Positions 1 through 9,020 of a DNA stretch of 64,000 nucleotides are shown here, piece by piece. The translations under genes and the position numbers were made by a program. Every line of letters begins with the position of its first letter. Position 1 is the first letter of the stretch. This DNA is from Scandinavium sp036409475. Its GTDB lineage: Bacteria > Pseudomonadota > Gammaproteobacteria > Enterobacterales > Enterobacteriaceae. The notes beneath the pieces were generated by a model, which ran no database searches, had not been told where the DNA came from, and saw only the letters and a program-made list of their open reading frames with translations. The DNA is taken from the NCBI RefSeq assembly GCF_036409475.1, contig NZ_JAYRCK010000002.1, forward strand, positions 261,074 through 325,073, read 5' to 3'.

Positions 1-1
1 G

Positions 2-367
2 GGTTACTACGTGAAACGTTTTGGCAAGCGGCCAATGATGATCACCGCCATTGCGGCGGGCGTGCTGTTTTATGCTGGTTTGATTCTGTTTCACAGCCGT
101 GAAGCATTGTTAGCTCTGCAACTGTTCAACGCGGTGTTTATCGGGATTATTGCCGGGATTGGCATGCTGTGGTTCCAGGATTTGATGCCAGGAAAAGCCG
201 GAGCCGCGACGACGTTGTTCAGCAACAGTATTTCGACTGGGGTGATTCTGGCGGGAGTGATTCAGGGGGCGCTGGTGCAGAGTTATGGGCACTTTGCGGT
301 CTACTGGGTGATTGCGGGAATTTCGCTGGTGACGCTGGGGCTGACATTGCGCGTCAGGGATGTTTGA
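2..367 (+). CDS. setA: SetA sugar efflux transporter, C-terminal part (partial)
   Basis: This is the 3' end of an MFS sugar exporter; the frame is open from base 2, so the start lies outside the window. The visible 121 residues hold the last transmembrane helices, with a basic cytoplasmic loop (YYVKRFGKRPMM) followed by hydrophobic segments and the motif GMLWFQDLMPG typical of the SetA/B/C family. SetA exports glucosides and lactose-like sugars and in E. coli is co-transcribed with sgrS/sgrT under glucose-phosphate stress. The gene converges on leuD with a REP element between them, as expected for the E. coli-like order. Identification rests on recognised similarity to E. coli SetA and on synteny. 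Confidence 0.93.
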   Translation, partial: GYYVKRFGKRPMMITAIAAGVLFYAGLILFHSREALLALQLFNAVFIGIIAGIGMLWFQDLMPGKAGAATTLFSNSISTGVILAGVIQGALVQSYGHFAVYWVIAGISLVTLGLTLRVRDV

Positions 368-370
368 TTT

Positions 371-444
371 TGCCGGGTGGCGGCTTTGCCTTACCCAGCC
401 TACACGAGCTTTGTAGGCCCGTGCAAACGAAGTGCCGCCGGGCG
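371..444. repeat. REP/BIME element between setA and leuD
   Basis: Two inverted palindromic units are visible: TGCCGGGTGGCGGC at the left and GTGCCGCCGGGCG at the right, separated by CCTAC...GTAGG. This is the standard enterobacterial BIME layout. It lies between two convergent genes, where REP elements commonly act as transcript 3'-end stabilisers or terminators. Confidence 0.85.
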
Positions 445-467
445 ATTATCCCAGGCGGCTTGTCGGA

Positions 468-1073
468 TTAGCGCATAAACGCAGGCTGTTTGTTTTCGTA
501 TTCGGAAATTGCGCCTTCGTGTTGCAGCGTCAGGCCGATGCTGTCCAGACCGTTGAGCATGCAGTGACGACGGAAGGCATCGATAGTGAAGCTGTAGGTC
601 TTATCACCGGCTTTCACCACCTGCGCTTCCAGATCCACTTCAAACTTCATCCCTGGATTGGCCTGCACCTGTTTAAACAGGTCGTCGACCTGCTCATCAC
701 TTAAGGTGACGGGCAGCAGCTGGTTGTTGAAGCTGTTGCCATAGAAGATATCGGCAAAGCCTGGGGCAATCACCACTTTGAAACCGTAGTCAGTCAACGC
801 CCACGGGGCGTGCTCACGGGAAGAGCCGCAGCCGAAGTTTTCACGCGCCAGTAAAATAGAAGCGCCTTTGAATTCCGGGAAGTTCAGTACGAATTCCGGG
901 TTTGGCTGCTCACCTTTGTCGTCGAGGAAGCGCCAGTCGTTAAACAGATGCGCGCCAAAACCGGTGCGGGTGACCTTCTGCAAAAATTGCTTCGGGATAA
1001 TGGCGTCGGTATCGACGTTAGCCGCATCCAGAGGGACAACCAGGCCTGTGTGTTGGGTAAATTTCTCTGCCAT
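468..1073 (-). CDS. leuD: 3-isopropylmalate dehydratase small subunit
   Basis: LeuD is the small (swivel) subunit of isopropylmalate isomerase. With LeuC it interconverts 2- and 3-isopropylmalate in leucine synthesis in the cytoplasm. The 201 residues equal the E. coli length. The conserved block GCGSSREHAPWAL that contacts substrate is present in the middle, and the N-terminus begins MAEKFTQHTG as in enteric homologues. It is the last gene of leuABCD, starting 10 nt after leuC, so it is translated from the leuLABCD transcript and controlled by the leucine attenuator upstream of leuA. Confidence 0.98.
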   Translation of the reverse strand: MAEKFTQHTGLVVPLDAANVDTDAIIPKQFLQKVTRTGFGAHLFNDWRFLDDKGEQPNPEFVLNFPEFKGASILLARENFGCGSSREHAPWALTDYGFKVVIAPGFADIFYGNSFNNQLLPVTLSDEQVDDLFKQVQANPGMKFEVDLEAQVVKAGDKTYSFTIDAFRRHCMLNGLDSIGLTLQHEGAISEYENKQPAFMR

Positions 1074-1083
1074 GATGGTCTCC

Positions 1084-2484
1084 TTATTTCATGCCACGAA
1101 TGTCGGCAAAATGGCCGGTAACAGCAGCCGCAGCCGCCATCGCCGGGCTTACCAAATGGGTGCGGCCACCGCGGCCCTGACGGCCTTCAAAGTTACGGTT
1201 GCTGGTGGAAGCACAGCGCTCGCCTGGGTTCAGACGATCGTTGTTCATCGCCAGGCACATGGAGCAGCCCGGCAGACGCCATTCAAAACCAGCTTCAATG
1301 AAAATCTTGTCCAGACCTTCCGCTTCTGCTTGCGCTTTTACCGGACCAGAACCTGGAACGACCAGAGCCTGAACGCCTGGCGCGACTTTACGGCCTTTGG
1401 CGATTTCAGCGGCTGCACGTAAATCTTCAATGCGGGAGTTAGTGCAGGAGCCGATAAACACTTTGTCGATAGCGACTTCTGTCAGCGGTACGCCCGGTTT
1501 CAGGCCCATGTACGCCAGGGCTTTCTCCGCACTTGCGCGTTCTACCGGATCGGCAAAGGAAGCCGGGTCCGGGATGTTGTCGTTAACGGAAATCACCTGG
1601 CCCGGGTTAGTGCCCCAGGTCACCTGTGGCGCGATATCTTCGGCTTTCAGAGTGACAACGGTATCGAATTTAGCACCTTCGTCGGTTTTCAGGGTCTTCC
1701 AGTAATTCACGGCATCATCGAAAGTCTGGCCTTTCGGTGCATGTAAGCGGCCTTTCACGTAGTTGAAGGTGGTTTCATCCGGCGCGACCAGACCTGCCTT
1801 TGCGCCCAATTCGATAGCCATATTGCACAGGGTCATACGGCCTTCCATGCTCAACGCCTGAATGGCATCGCCACAGAATTCAACCACGTGACCGGTACCG
1901 CCAGCGCTACCGGTTTTGCCGATAATCGCCAGCACGATGTCTTTTGCGGTAATGCCCGGTGCTGCTTTGCCGGTGACTTCAATTTTCATGGTTTTAGCGC
2001 GACCCTGTTTCAGGGTTTGGGTCGCCAGAACGTGTTCAACTTCAGAGGTGCCAATCCCGAACGCCAGCGCGCCAAACGCGCCGTGGGTTGCGGTATGGGA
2101 ATCGCCGCAGACAATGGTCATGCCCGGCAGGGTGATGCCTTGCTCTGGGCCCATCACGTGGACGATACCCTGATACGGGTGATTCAGGTCATACAACTCG
2201 ACGCCGAACTCGTTGCAGTTCTTAATCAGTTCCTGCATCTGAATGCGTGCCATCTCGCCGGAAGCGTTGATGTCTTTGGTTTCTGTCGAGACGTTGTGAT
2301 CCATCGTCGCGAATGTTTTACCTGGCTGACGTACAGGACGCTTATGCGCACGCAGGCCGTCGAACGCCTGCGGAGACGTCACTTCATGGACCAGATGACG
2401 GTCGATATACAGCAGCGGGGTTTCGTTTGGCGCTTCATGCACGATGTGCGCATCAAACAATTTTTCATATAACGTCTTCGCCAT
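1084..2484 (-). CDS. leuC: 3-isopropylmalate dehydratase large subunit
   Basis: LeuC is the aconitase-family large subunit of isopropylmalate isomerase and carries the [4Fe-4S] cluster. The three cluster cysteines are visible in GSCTNSR and PGCSMCLAMN near the C-terminus (about residues 347, 407 and 410). The HXHXH-like region GDSHTATHGAFG lies near residue 130. Length is 466 residues, as in E. coli. The start ATG is 2 nt after the leuB stop, consistent with translational coupling in the leu operon. It needs LeuD, encoded immediately downstream, to form the active heterodimer. Confidence 0.98.
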   Translation of the reverse strand: MAKTLYEKLFDAHIVHEAPNETPLLYIDRHLVHEVTSPQAFDGLRAHKRPVRQPGKTFATMDHNVSTETKDINASGEMARIQMQELIKNCNEFGVELYDLNHPYQGIVHVMGPEQGITLPGMTIVCGDSHTATHGAFGALAFGIGTSEVEHVLATQTLKQGRAKTMKIEVTGKAAPGITAKDIVLAIIGKTGSAGGTGHVVEFCGDAIQALSMEGRMTLCNMAIELGAKAGLVAPDETTFNYVKGRLHAPKGQTFDDAVNYWKTLKTDEGAKFDTVVTLKAEDIAPQVTWGTNPGQVISVNDNIPDPASFADPVERASAEKALAYMGLKPGVPLTEVAIDKVFIGSCTNSRIEDLRAAAEIAKGRKVAPGVQALVVPGSGPVKAQAEAEGLDKIFIEAGFEWRLPGCSMCLAMNNDRLNPGERCASTSNRNFEGRQGRGGRTHLVSPAMAAAAAVTGHFADIRGMK

Positions 2485-2486
2485 GA

Positions 2487-3578
2487 TTACACCCCTTCAG
2501 CTACATAGCGGGCAATGATATCGCCCATTTCATCGGTACTGACGGCTGCGTTACCACGGGCTAAATCGCCAGTGCGCACGCCTTCTTCTAATGCACGGTT
2601 GATTGCGCTTTCGATAGCGGTTGCCGCCTCGTTGGCATCGAGGCTGTAACGCAGCAGCAAGGCCAGGGAGAGGATCTGCGCAATCGGGTTAGCGATGTTT
2701 TTGCCTGCGATATCTGGCGCAGAGCCGCCCGCAGGCTCATACAGACCAAAACCTTGCTCGTTCAGGCTGGCGGAAGGCAGCATGCCCATGGAGCCGGTGA
2801 TCATCGCGCATTCATCAGAGAGAATGTCGCCAAACAGGTTGGAGCACAGCAGGACGTCGAACTGAGACGGATCTTTAATCAGCTGCATGGTGGCGTTGTC
2901 GATGTACATATGGGACAGCGCAACGTCCGGATACTCTTTGGCAATCTCGTTGACGATTTCGCGCCACAGAATAGAGGTCTGCAACACGTTGGCTTTATCG
3001 ATAGAGGTCACTTTGTGACGGCGTTTGCGAGCGGACTCAAACGCGATGCGCGCAATGCGTTCGATTTCAAAGCGGTGATACACCTCGGTATCGAACGCTT
3101 TTTCATGCTGACCGCTGCCTTCACGGCCTTTCGGCTGACCGAAGTAAATGCCGCCGGTCAGTTCGCGCACGCAAAGAATGTCGAAGCCGTTAGCGGCGAT
3201 ATCCGCGCGCAGCGGGCAGAACTCTTCCAGGCCTTGATACAGTTTTGCCGGGCGCAGGTTAGAGAACAGTTTAAAGTGCTTACGCAGTGGCAGTAAGGCA
3301 CCACGCTCAGGCTGTTCGGCTGGCGGCAGGTGTTCCCATTTTGGCCCACCGACAGAGCCAAACAGAATGGCATCAGCCTGTTCACAGCCTTCGACCGTTG
3401 CCTGCGGCAGCGGCTGGCCGTGTTTGTCGATGGCAATGCCACCGACATCGTAATGGCTGGTGGTAATACGAATGTCAAAACGCTGACGGACGGCTTCCAG
3501 GACTTTCAGGGCTTGTGTCATCACTTCCGGGCCAATACCGTCACCCGGTAACACAGCAATATGGTAATTCTTCGACAT
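2487..3578 (-). CDS. leuB: 3-isopropylmalate dehydrogenase
   Basis: LeuB oxidatively decarboxylates 3-isopropylmalate to 2-ketoisocaproate with NAD+. The 363-residue protein begins MSKNYHIAVLPGDGIGPEV, the dinucleotide-site start typical of the isocitrate/isopropylmalate dehydrogenase family. It carries the metal and substrate signature NLFGDILSDECAMITGSMG in its C-terminal half. Its ATG shares one base with the leuA stop codon (TAATG), so the two genes are translationally coupled. Third enzyme of the leucine-specific branch. Confidence 0.98.
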   Translation of the reverse strand: MSKNYHIAVLPGDGIGPEVMTQALKVLEAVRQRFDIRITTSHYDVGGIAIDKHGQPLPQATVEGCEQADAILFGSVGGPKWEHLPPAEQPERGALLPLRKHFKLFSNLRPAKLYQGLEEFCPLRADIAANGFDILCVRELTGGIYFGQPKGREGSGQHEKAFDTEVYHRFEIERIARIAFESARKRRHKVTSIDKANVLQTSILWREIVNEIAKEYPDVALSHMYIDNATMQLIKDPSQFDVLLCSNLFGDILSDECAMITGSMGMLPSASLNEQGFGLYEPAGGSAPDIAGKNIANPIAQILSLALLLRYSLDANEAATAIESAINRALEEGVRTGDLARGNAAVSTDEMGDIIARYVAEGV

Positions 3579-5149
3579 TACACGGTTTCCTTTTTGTTCT
3601 CGTTATTCTGCGCTTTGCGCTGCAACTCTTTTTCGACTTCATTGGCACGCCAGATGTTGTTCAGCACGTGAACCATCGCTTTGGCGGAGGATTCGACGAT
3701 ATCCGTTGCCAGCCCGACGCCGTGGAAACGACGACCGTTATAGTTGGCGACGATATCCACCTGGCCCAGGGCATCTTTGCCGTGACCTTTGGCGGTCAGA
3801 CCGTATTTCACCAGCTCAATGTTGTAGTTGGTGATGCGGTTGATGGCCTGGTAAACCGCATCGACCGGACCGTTGCCGTTGGCGGCTTCTGCTTTCACTT
3901 CTTCGCCGCAGGCCAGTTTGACTGACGCGGTTGCGATATCGTTGGAGCCAGACTGCACGCTGAAATAATCCAGACGGAAATGCTCTGGCTCTTCCTGCTG
4001 CTTGTTAATGAAGGCCAGCGCTTCCAGGTCGTAATCAAAGACCTGACCTTTCTTATCGGCCAGTTTCAGGAACGCGTCGTACAGGTTATCCAGGCTGTAA
4101 TCGGATTCTTTGTAACCCATTTCGTCCATGCGGTGTTTCACTGCCGCACGACCAGAGCGGGACGTCAGGTTCAGTTGCACCTGATTCAGACCGATAGATT
4201 CCGGGGTCATGATTTCGTAGTTTTCACGATTCTTCAGCACGCCGTCCTGGTGAATACCGGAGGAGTGAGCGAAGGCGCCCGTGCCAACAATCGCTTTATT
4301 CGCCGGGATGGGCATGTTGCAAATCTGGCTGACGGTCTGGCTGGTGCGCCAGATTTCGTTGTGATTGATGCGGGTCTGCACGTTCATAATGTCTTTGCGG
4401 ACCTTGATAGCCATGATCACTTCTTCCAGTGAGCAGTTACCAGCGCGCTCACCGATACCGTTCATCGCGCCTTCTACCTGACGAGCACCTGCGTGAACGG
4501 CGGCGATGGCGTTGCCGACCGCTAAGCCCAAATCATCGTGGGTGTGCACGGAGATGATCGCTTTATCGATATTCGGTACGCGCTCATACAGGCCAGAAAT
4601 AATGCTGGCGAACTCAAACGGCATGGTGTAGCCGACGGTATCCGGAATGTTGATGGTGCGCGCCCCGGCGGTGATCGCGGCTTCGACAACGCGAGCGAGG
4701 TCGGCAATCGGTGTGCGGCCAGCATCTTCACAGGAAAACTCTACGTCATCGGTGTGGTTACGAGCGCGTTTGATCATATAGACAGAACGCTCGATAACCT
4801 CATCCAGGGTGCTGCGCAATTTGGTGGCAATATGCATTGGCGAGGTAGCAATGAACGTATGGATACGGAAGGCTTCCGCCACTTTCAGTGATTCAGCCGC
4901 AACATCAATATCTTTCTCAACGCAGCGGGCTAAGCCACACACGCGGCTGTTTTTGATAGTGCGTGCAATGGTCTGAACGGACTCAAAATCGCCAGGGGAA
5001 GAAACCGGGAAACCGACTTCCATGACGTCGACGCCCATACGCTCAAGGGCCAGGGCAATCTGCAGTTTCTCTTTTACACTCAGGCTTGCCTGCAATGCCT
5101 GTTCACCGTCACGTAAGGTGGTATCGAAGATAACGACTTGTTGGCTCAT
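3578..5149 (-). CDS. leuA: 2-isopropylmalate synthase
   Basis: LeuA condenses 2-ketoisovalerate with acetyl-CoA, the committed and leucine-inhibited step of leucine synthesis. The N-terminal TIM-barrel has FDTTLRDGEQAL (residues 8-19), holding the metal and substrate ligands, and HTHDDLGLAVGN with the HxH metal ligands near residue 202. The C-terminal region from about residue 390 is the LeuA allosteric domain, which binds leucine. Length 523 matches E. coli. First structural gene of the operon; the leuL leader and attenuator precede it by about 45 nt. Confidence 0.98.
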   Translation of the reverse strand: MSQQVVIFDTTLRDGEQALQASLSVKEKLQIALALERMGVDVMEVGFPVSSPGDFESVQTIARTIKNSRVCGLARCVEKDIDVAAESLKVAEAFRIHTFIATSPMHIATKLRSTLDEVIERSVYMIKRARNHTDDVEFSCEDAGRTPIADLARVVEAAITAGARTINIPDTVGYTMPFEFASIISGLYERVPNIDKAIISVHTHDDLGLAVGNAIAAVHAGARQVEGAMNGIGERAGNCSLEEVIMAIKVRKDIMNVQTRINHNEIWRTSQTVSQICNMPIPANKAIVGTGAFAHSSGIHQDGVLKNRENYEIMTPESIGLNQVQLNLTSRSGRAAVKHRMDEMGYKESDYSLDNLYDAFLKLADKKGQVFDYDLEALAFINKQQEEPEHFRLDYFSVQSGSNDIATASVKLACGEEVKAEAANGNGPVDAVYQAINRITNYNIELVKYGLTAKGHGKDALGQVDIVANYNGRRFHGVGLATDIVESSAKAMVHVLNNIWRANEVEKELQRKAQNNENKKETV

Positions 5150-5192
5150 GGTTTTTGGTCCTTGTCAGTCTTAGGTCGCCTTGCTACGAGCA

Positions 5193-5222
5193 TAAAAAAA
5201 CCCGCGCTAAGGCGCGGGTTTT
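5193..5222 (-). terminator. leu operon attenuator (intrinsic terminator)
   Basis: Read on the minus strand, the sequence forms a 7-bp CCCGCGC/GCGCGGG stem with a short CTTAG-type loop, followed by seven T residues. It lies between the leuL stop and leuA, the position of the attenuator in the E. coli leu operon. When leucine is plentiful the ribosome clears leuL, this hairpin forms and transcription stops. Confidence 0.93.
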
Positions 5223-5242
5223 CAGTCTTGCTGGAAGATGAC

Positions 5243-5329
5243 TTAACGTTGAACGTCGCCCACCAGTCTACCGCGCACAGTGAATGCGTTTAGTAGTAGT
5301 AGACTGTTGAAACGAGAGTTGCGAGTCAT
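5243..5329 (-). CDS. leuL: leu operon leader peptide
   Basis: This is a 28-residue ORF on the minus strand. It starts MTRNSRFN, then reads SLLLLNAF with four consecutive CTA leucine codons, and ends GDVQR-stop 14 nt before the attenuator helix region. E. coli LeuL is also 28 residues and has four Leu codons in the same place, three or four of them rare CUA. Ribosome stalling at these codons under leucine limitation prevents terminator formation. The CTA codons are a rare synonym in enterics, which sharpens the response. A GGAGC ribosome site lies upstream. Confidence 0.95.
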   Translation of the reverse strand: MTRNSRFNSLLLLNAFTVRGRLVGDVQR

Positions 5330-5364
5330 TACGTCATGCTCCAGATGAATGCGATAGGCTTCTA

Positions 5365-5393
5365 GTGGTACTGGATACGAAGATTGATGTCAA
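5365..5393 (-). promoter_or_regulatory. leu operon promoter (candidate)
   Basis: On the minus strand a perfect -35 hexamer TTGACA (5393 to 5388) is followed, after a 17-nt spacer, by TACCAC. This aligns with the E. coli leuP layout, where TTGACA is followed by a weak -10 just before the GCATTCATCTGGAGC leader sequence that is also present here. The -10 is poor by consensus, so the exact start site is inferred. Confidence 0.7.
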
Positions 5394-5958
5394 CCTTTTC
5401 TGGGTTTGATTTCGGTTTCTGGAGAGGGATTCTGCGAGTTTTCTTAAGCTAATTGTGCTGGCCGAGTCGTTTTTTTTCGCAGAATGTTTTAGCGGCGATT
5501 CATGTTTTTAATAAATTGAATCAATTTTCAATATCTATTTTTATCCGGATACAGACTAACAGCTTCGGCGTTTTCGTGTAACGCAATGATATAGTGACAC
5601 TAAATTGATTAAGTCATCAGTTTTTAGGAATTTTCATAATTTATTGATAATAATTTGTTATGTGATTCTAAGATTCTTAAAAGGCAATTTAAGAATGCTA
5701 AAATATTGCTTGTCTTGTCGTGCTGTTGTTTATTGATATGGTTTATGAGTAAACTTGGCTTACAAAGTGCTGGTTATTGTTTGGTGGCATATTGCACATA
5801 AGTGTAAGGCGTGTTTGCCAGCAAAGGCTGGAAGGGCTTTATAAATTCCTAAATTTCTCCGCAACTCTTCTGCTGAATGTATTTGCATGGTAAATCATAT
5901 TTTCGAAATGTATTGCTGCAGTCAGGCAAGGGAGTTACGTGTGACATTGGAGTCAACC
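5394..5958. other. AT-rich leuL-leuO intergenic region
   Basis: No convincing gene is visible in this stretch between divergent leuLABCD and leuO. It is strongly AT-rich from about 5460 to 5900, with many A and T tracts. In E. coli and Salmonella the corresponding DNA is bound and silenced by H-NS and relieved by LeuO itself and by RpoS-dependent conditions, with transcription coupling between leu and leuO promoters. The composition here is compatible with that role. A specific leuO promoter could not be assigned with confidence. Confidence 0.6.
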
Positions 5959-6909
5959 ATGATCGTCGAAAGAGAAGTACCCACATCTGCTTCTGCTCCG
6001 GAAGCGCATCGGCCACAATTACGTTCAGTGGATTTAAATTTACTGACCGTTTTTGATGCGGTGATGCAAGAGCAAAATATTACCCGTGCCGCACACTTTC
6101 TGGGTATGTCGCAACCGGCGGTCAGTAACGCCGTAGCGCGTTTGAAAGTGATGTTCAACGATGAGTTGTTCGTTCGCTACGGGCGCGGCATCCAGCCCAC
6201 AGCAAGGGCATCCCAGCTGTTTGGCTCAATTCGTCAGGCATTGCAACTGGTGCAGAATGAGTTGCCAGGCTCCGGATTCGAACCTGTCACCAGTGAACGC
6301 GTGTTTAATCTTTGTGTCTGCAGTCCGCTGGATAACCGGTTGACCTCATTAATTCTGAATAATGTGAGTCAGATCGCACCGAATATTCATCTCGTCTTTA
6401 AGTCCAGCTTAAATCAGAATACAGAACACCAACTGCGTTATCAGGAACTGGAATTTGTTATTGGCTATGAGGAATTCCGCCGTCCGGAGTTTGCCTGTGT
6501 GCCTTTATTCCGTGATGAAATGGTGTTGGTTGCCAGTGCGAACCATCCGCGTCTGGTCGGGCCGTTGAAAGAAAGCGATATTTATCGCGAAGAGCATGCG
6601 ATTGTTTCTCTGGAACGTTACGCCTCATTTAGCCAACCCTGGTATGACACACCAGAAAAGCAGGCCTGCATCGCCTATCAGGGGATGGCATTAATCAGTG
6701 TGCTTAATGTTGTTTCTCAAACGCAGCTCGTTGCGATTGCGCCGAGATGGCTGGCGGAAGAGTTCACGGAAAAACTTAACATTCAGGTTTTACCGTTGCC
6801 AATGAAACTCAATAGCCGAACTTGTTATCTTTCCTGGCATGAAGCTGCAGGACGAGATAAAGGTCATCAGTGGATGGAAGAACTGCTGGTTTCTGTTTGC
6901 CGCGATTAA
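5959..6909 (+). CDS. leuO: LeuO, LysR-family global regulator / H-NS antagonist
   Basis: This is a LysR-type transcription factor. The N-terminal winged helix-turn-helix spans about residues 24-85 (MQEQNITRAAHFLGMSQPAV is its core), and the effector-binding domain fills the rest. The chosen ATG gives 316 residues, close to the 314 of E. coli LeuO, and keeps the variable 20-residue tail before the conserved VDLNLL. The frame is open further upstream, with a GTG at 5941 and an ATG at 5887, so an N-terminally longer form is possible. The C-terminus HEAAGRDKGHQWMEE is highly diagnostic. LeuO counteracts H-NS silencing at many loci. Confidence 0.96.
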   Translation: MIVEREVPTSASAPEAHRPQLRSVDLNLLTVFDAVMQEQNITRAAHFLGMSQPAVSNAVARLKVMFNDELFVRYGRGIQPTARASQLFGSIRQALQLVQNELPGSGFEPVTSERVFNLCVCSPLDNRLTSLILNNVSQIAPNIHLVFKSSLNQNTEHQLRYQELEFVIGYEEFRRPEFACVPLFRDEMVLVASANHPRLVGPLKESDIYREEHAIVSLERYASFSQPWYDTPEKQACIAYQGMALISVLNVVSQTQLVAIAPRWLAEEFTEKLNIQVLPLPMKLNSRTCYLSWHEAAGRDKGHQWMEELLVSVCRD

Positions 6910-6921
6910 TTGCCTCTGCTT

Positions 6922-6947
6922 AAACCAGATGCGTTCGCATCTGGTTT
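6922..6947 (+). terminator. Hairpin downstream of leuO (likely terminator)
   Basis: AAACCAGATGC and GCATCTGGTTT form a perfect 11-bp inverted repeat around a GTTC loop, starting 12 nt after the leuO stop codon. The stem ends in three T residues, but no longer T tract follows, so termination efficiency is uncertain. Confidence 0.6.
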
Positions 6948-7293
6948 ATAGCGTTATTCGTAATAAAATCGATATTTTTCTCTAATGCCATTTTTTTCAC
7001 TGCTTGTTCATCAGAATAAAAATGGATGATTATCTGTCAGCGTCCTGATTTCCCACATATTCCCTATCGTCTTTTCTTATCTCTGAAGTATTCCACCACG
7101 AATGTGAAGTGGACTTTTCATTTCTCCTGTTTGTTACCAGGGTCTCAACCCGGAGGCTGATTGCCTGCCCGAGAGCGAGCGGTTATGTTAAGGAAATGCT
7201 GTCATTCTAAAATCAACAGGGCGCAGTGGTGTCCTGTTGTGTGACGATGCGGAAATGAGTTCTGCCGTCATTCACTAAGCCTGGAGGCAAACC
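6948..7293 (+). promoter_or_regulatory. leuO-ilvI intergenic control region
   Basis: No gene is supported here. The left part (6950-7080) is AT-rich with phased A/T tracts, which fits the multi-site Lrp-activated ilvIH control region known from E. coli and Salmonella, although individual Lrp sites could not be placed. Nearer the gene, CAACAGG (7214-7220) and CCTGTTG (7233-7239) form a short inverted repeat in the probable leader. The ilvI ribosome site is GGAGG at 7282-7286. Confidence 0.5.
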
Positions 7294-9018
7294 ATGGAGA
7301 TGTTGTCTGGCGCCGAGATGGTCGTCCGATCGTTAATCGATCAAGGCGTAAAGCAGGTTTTCGGCTATCCCGGAGGCGCCGTCCTCGATATCTATGATGC
7401 GTTGCATACTGTCGGTGGAATCGATCACGTTCTGGTTCGCCACGAACAAGCAGCGGTACATATGGCCGACGGCCTGGCTCGCGCAACAGGGGAAGTCGGT
7501 GTGGTGCTTGTCACTTCCGGTCCCGGGGCGACCAACGCCATAACGGGAATTGCCACGGCTTATATGGATTCCATCCCGCTGGTGGTGCTGTCAGGGCAGG
7601 TGGCGACCTCACTGATTGGTTACGATGCCTTCCAGGAGTGTGACATGGTGGGCGTTTCCCGCCCGGTGGTGAAACACAGCTTCCTGGTCAAACAAACCGA
7701 AGATATCCCTGGCGTGCTGAAGAAAGCGTTCTGGCTGGCAGCCAGTGGTCGGCCAGGGCCAGTCGTTGTCGATTTGCCAAAAGATATTCTCAACCCGGCT
7801 AATAAGCTGCCTTATAGCTGGCCGGAGACGGTTAGCATGCGCTCTTATAACCCGACGACCACGGGGCATAAAGGGCAAATCAAGCGCGCTTTGCAAACGC
7901 TTATTGCGGCCAAAAAACCCGTGGTATATGTCGGCGGTGGGGCAATCAATTCAGCCTGTGAAGGTGAACTGCATACGCTGATTGAGAAACTGAATTTGCC
8001 TGTCGCGTCTTCTTTGATGGGACTGGGAGCGTTTCCCGCTTCACATCGTCAGGCGCTCGGAATGTTGGGCATGCATGGAACTTATGAAGCCAACATGACC
8101 ATGCACAATTCCGATGTCATTTTTGCGGTTGGCGTACGCTTCGACGACCGTACAACCAACAACCTCGCGAAGTATTGCCCTAATGCGACGGTGCTGCACA
8201 TCGATATCGACCCAACCTCTATCTCTAAAACGGTCTCGGCGGATGTGCCGATTGTCGGTGATGCTCGTCTGGTGCTGGAGCAAATGCTTGAGCTGCTGGA
8301 GCAAGAAACGACGACTCAGCCGCTGGATGATATTCGTGACTGGTGGCAGCAAATTGAGCAATGGCGTTCTCGCCAGTGCCTGAAATATGACACTCAAAGT
8401 GAGCACATTAAACCGCAAGCCGTGATTGAGACCATCTGGAAGCTGACTAACGGCGATGCCTACGTCACGTCAGATGTCGGCCAGCATCAAATGTTTGCCG
8501 CCCTTTACTATCCGTTCGACAAGCCACGTCACTGGATTAACTCGGGTGGTTTAGGCACGATGGGCTTTGGCTTACCAGCCGCGCTGGGCGTGAAGATGGC
8601 GCTGCCGGAAGAGACGGTGGTCTGCGTAACCGGTGATGGCAGTATTCAGATGAATATTCAGGAGCTGTCGACTGCCCTGCAATATGAGCTACCGGTGCTG
8701 GTGCTGAACCTCAACAACGGCTATCTCGGCATGGTCAAACAATGGCAGGACATGATCTACTCGGGTCGTCATTCTCAGTCCTATATGTCGTCTTTGCCTG
8801 ATTTTGTTCGTCTCGCCGAGGCTTACGGCCACGTGGGCATCCGCGTCAGCGAGCCTGCAGCGCTGGAAGCGAAACTGGCAGAAGCGCTGGAGCACGTACG
8901 TAACAACCGGCTGGTGTTTGTGGATGTTATCGTCGACGGTAGCGAGCATGTCTACCCGATGCACATCCGCGGCGGGGGTATGGATGAAATGTGGTTAAGC
9001 AAAACGGAGAGAACCTGA
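7294..9018 (+). CDS. ilvI: Acetolactate synthase III large (catalytic) subunit
   Basis: IlvI is the thiamine-diphosphate-dependent catalytic subunit of acetohydroxyacid synthase III. It makes acetolactate or acetohydroxybutyrate for valine, leucine and isoleucine synthesis. The 574-residue length equals E. coli IlvI. The N-terminal Pyr domain has RHEQAAVHMADG with the catalytic glutamate near residue 50. The central FAD domain follows, and the C-terminal PP domain has the ThDP/Mg motif VTGDGSIQMNIQE...NLNN. The start MEMLSGAEMVV matches homologues and follows a good ribosome site. It forms an operon with ilvH. Confidence 0.98.
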   Translation: MEMLSGAEMVVRSLIDQGVKQVFGYPGGAVLDIYDALHTVGGIDHVLVRHEQAAVHMADGLARATGEVGVVLVTSGPGATNAITGIATAYMDSIPLVVLSGQVATSLIGYDAFQECDMVGVSRPVVKHSFLVKQTEDIPGVLKKAFWLAASGRPGPVVVDLPKDILNPANKLPYSWPETVSMRSYNPTTTGHKGQIKRALQTLIAAKKPVVYVGGGAINSACEGELHTLIEKLNLPVASSLMGLGAFPASHRQALGMLGMHGTYEANMTMHNSDVIFAVGVRFDDRTTNNLAKYCPNATVLHIDIDPTSISKTVSADVPIVGDARLVLEQMLELLEQETTTQPLDDIRDWWQQIEQWRSRQCLKYDTQSEHIKPQAVIETIWKLTNGDAYVTSDVGQHQMFAALYYPFDKPRHWINSGGLGTMGFGLPAALGVKMALPEETVVCVTGDGSIQMNIQELSTALQYELPVLVLNLNNGYLGMVKQWQDMIYSGRHSQSYMSSLPDFVRLAEAYGHVGIRVSEPAALEAKLAEALEHVRNNRLVFVDVIVDGSEHVYPMHIRGGGMDEMWLSKTERT

Positions 9019-9020
9019 TT

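Noticed and set aside
5887..5958. Upstream 24-codon extension of leuO
   Set aside because: The extra residues are not conserved with enteric LeuO; the ATG at 5959 gives the expected length. The extension was kept only as an alternative.
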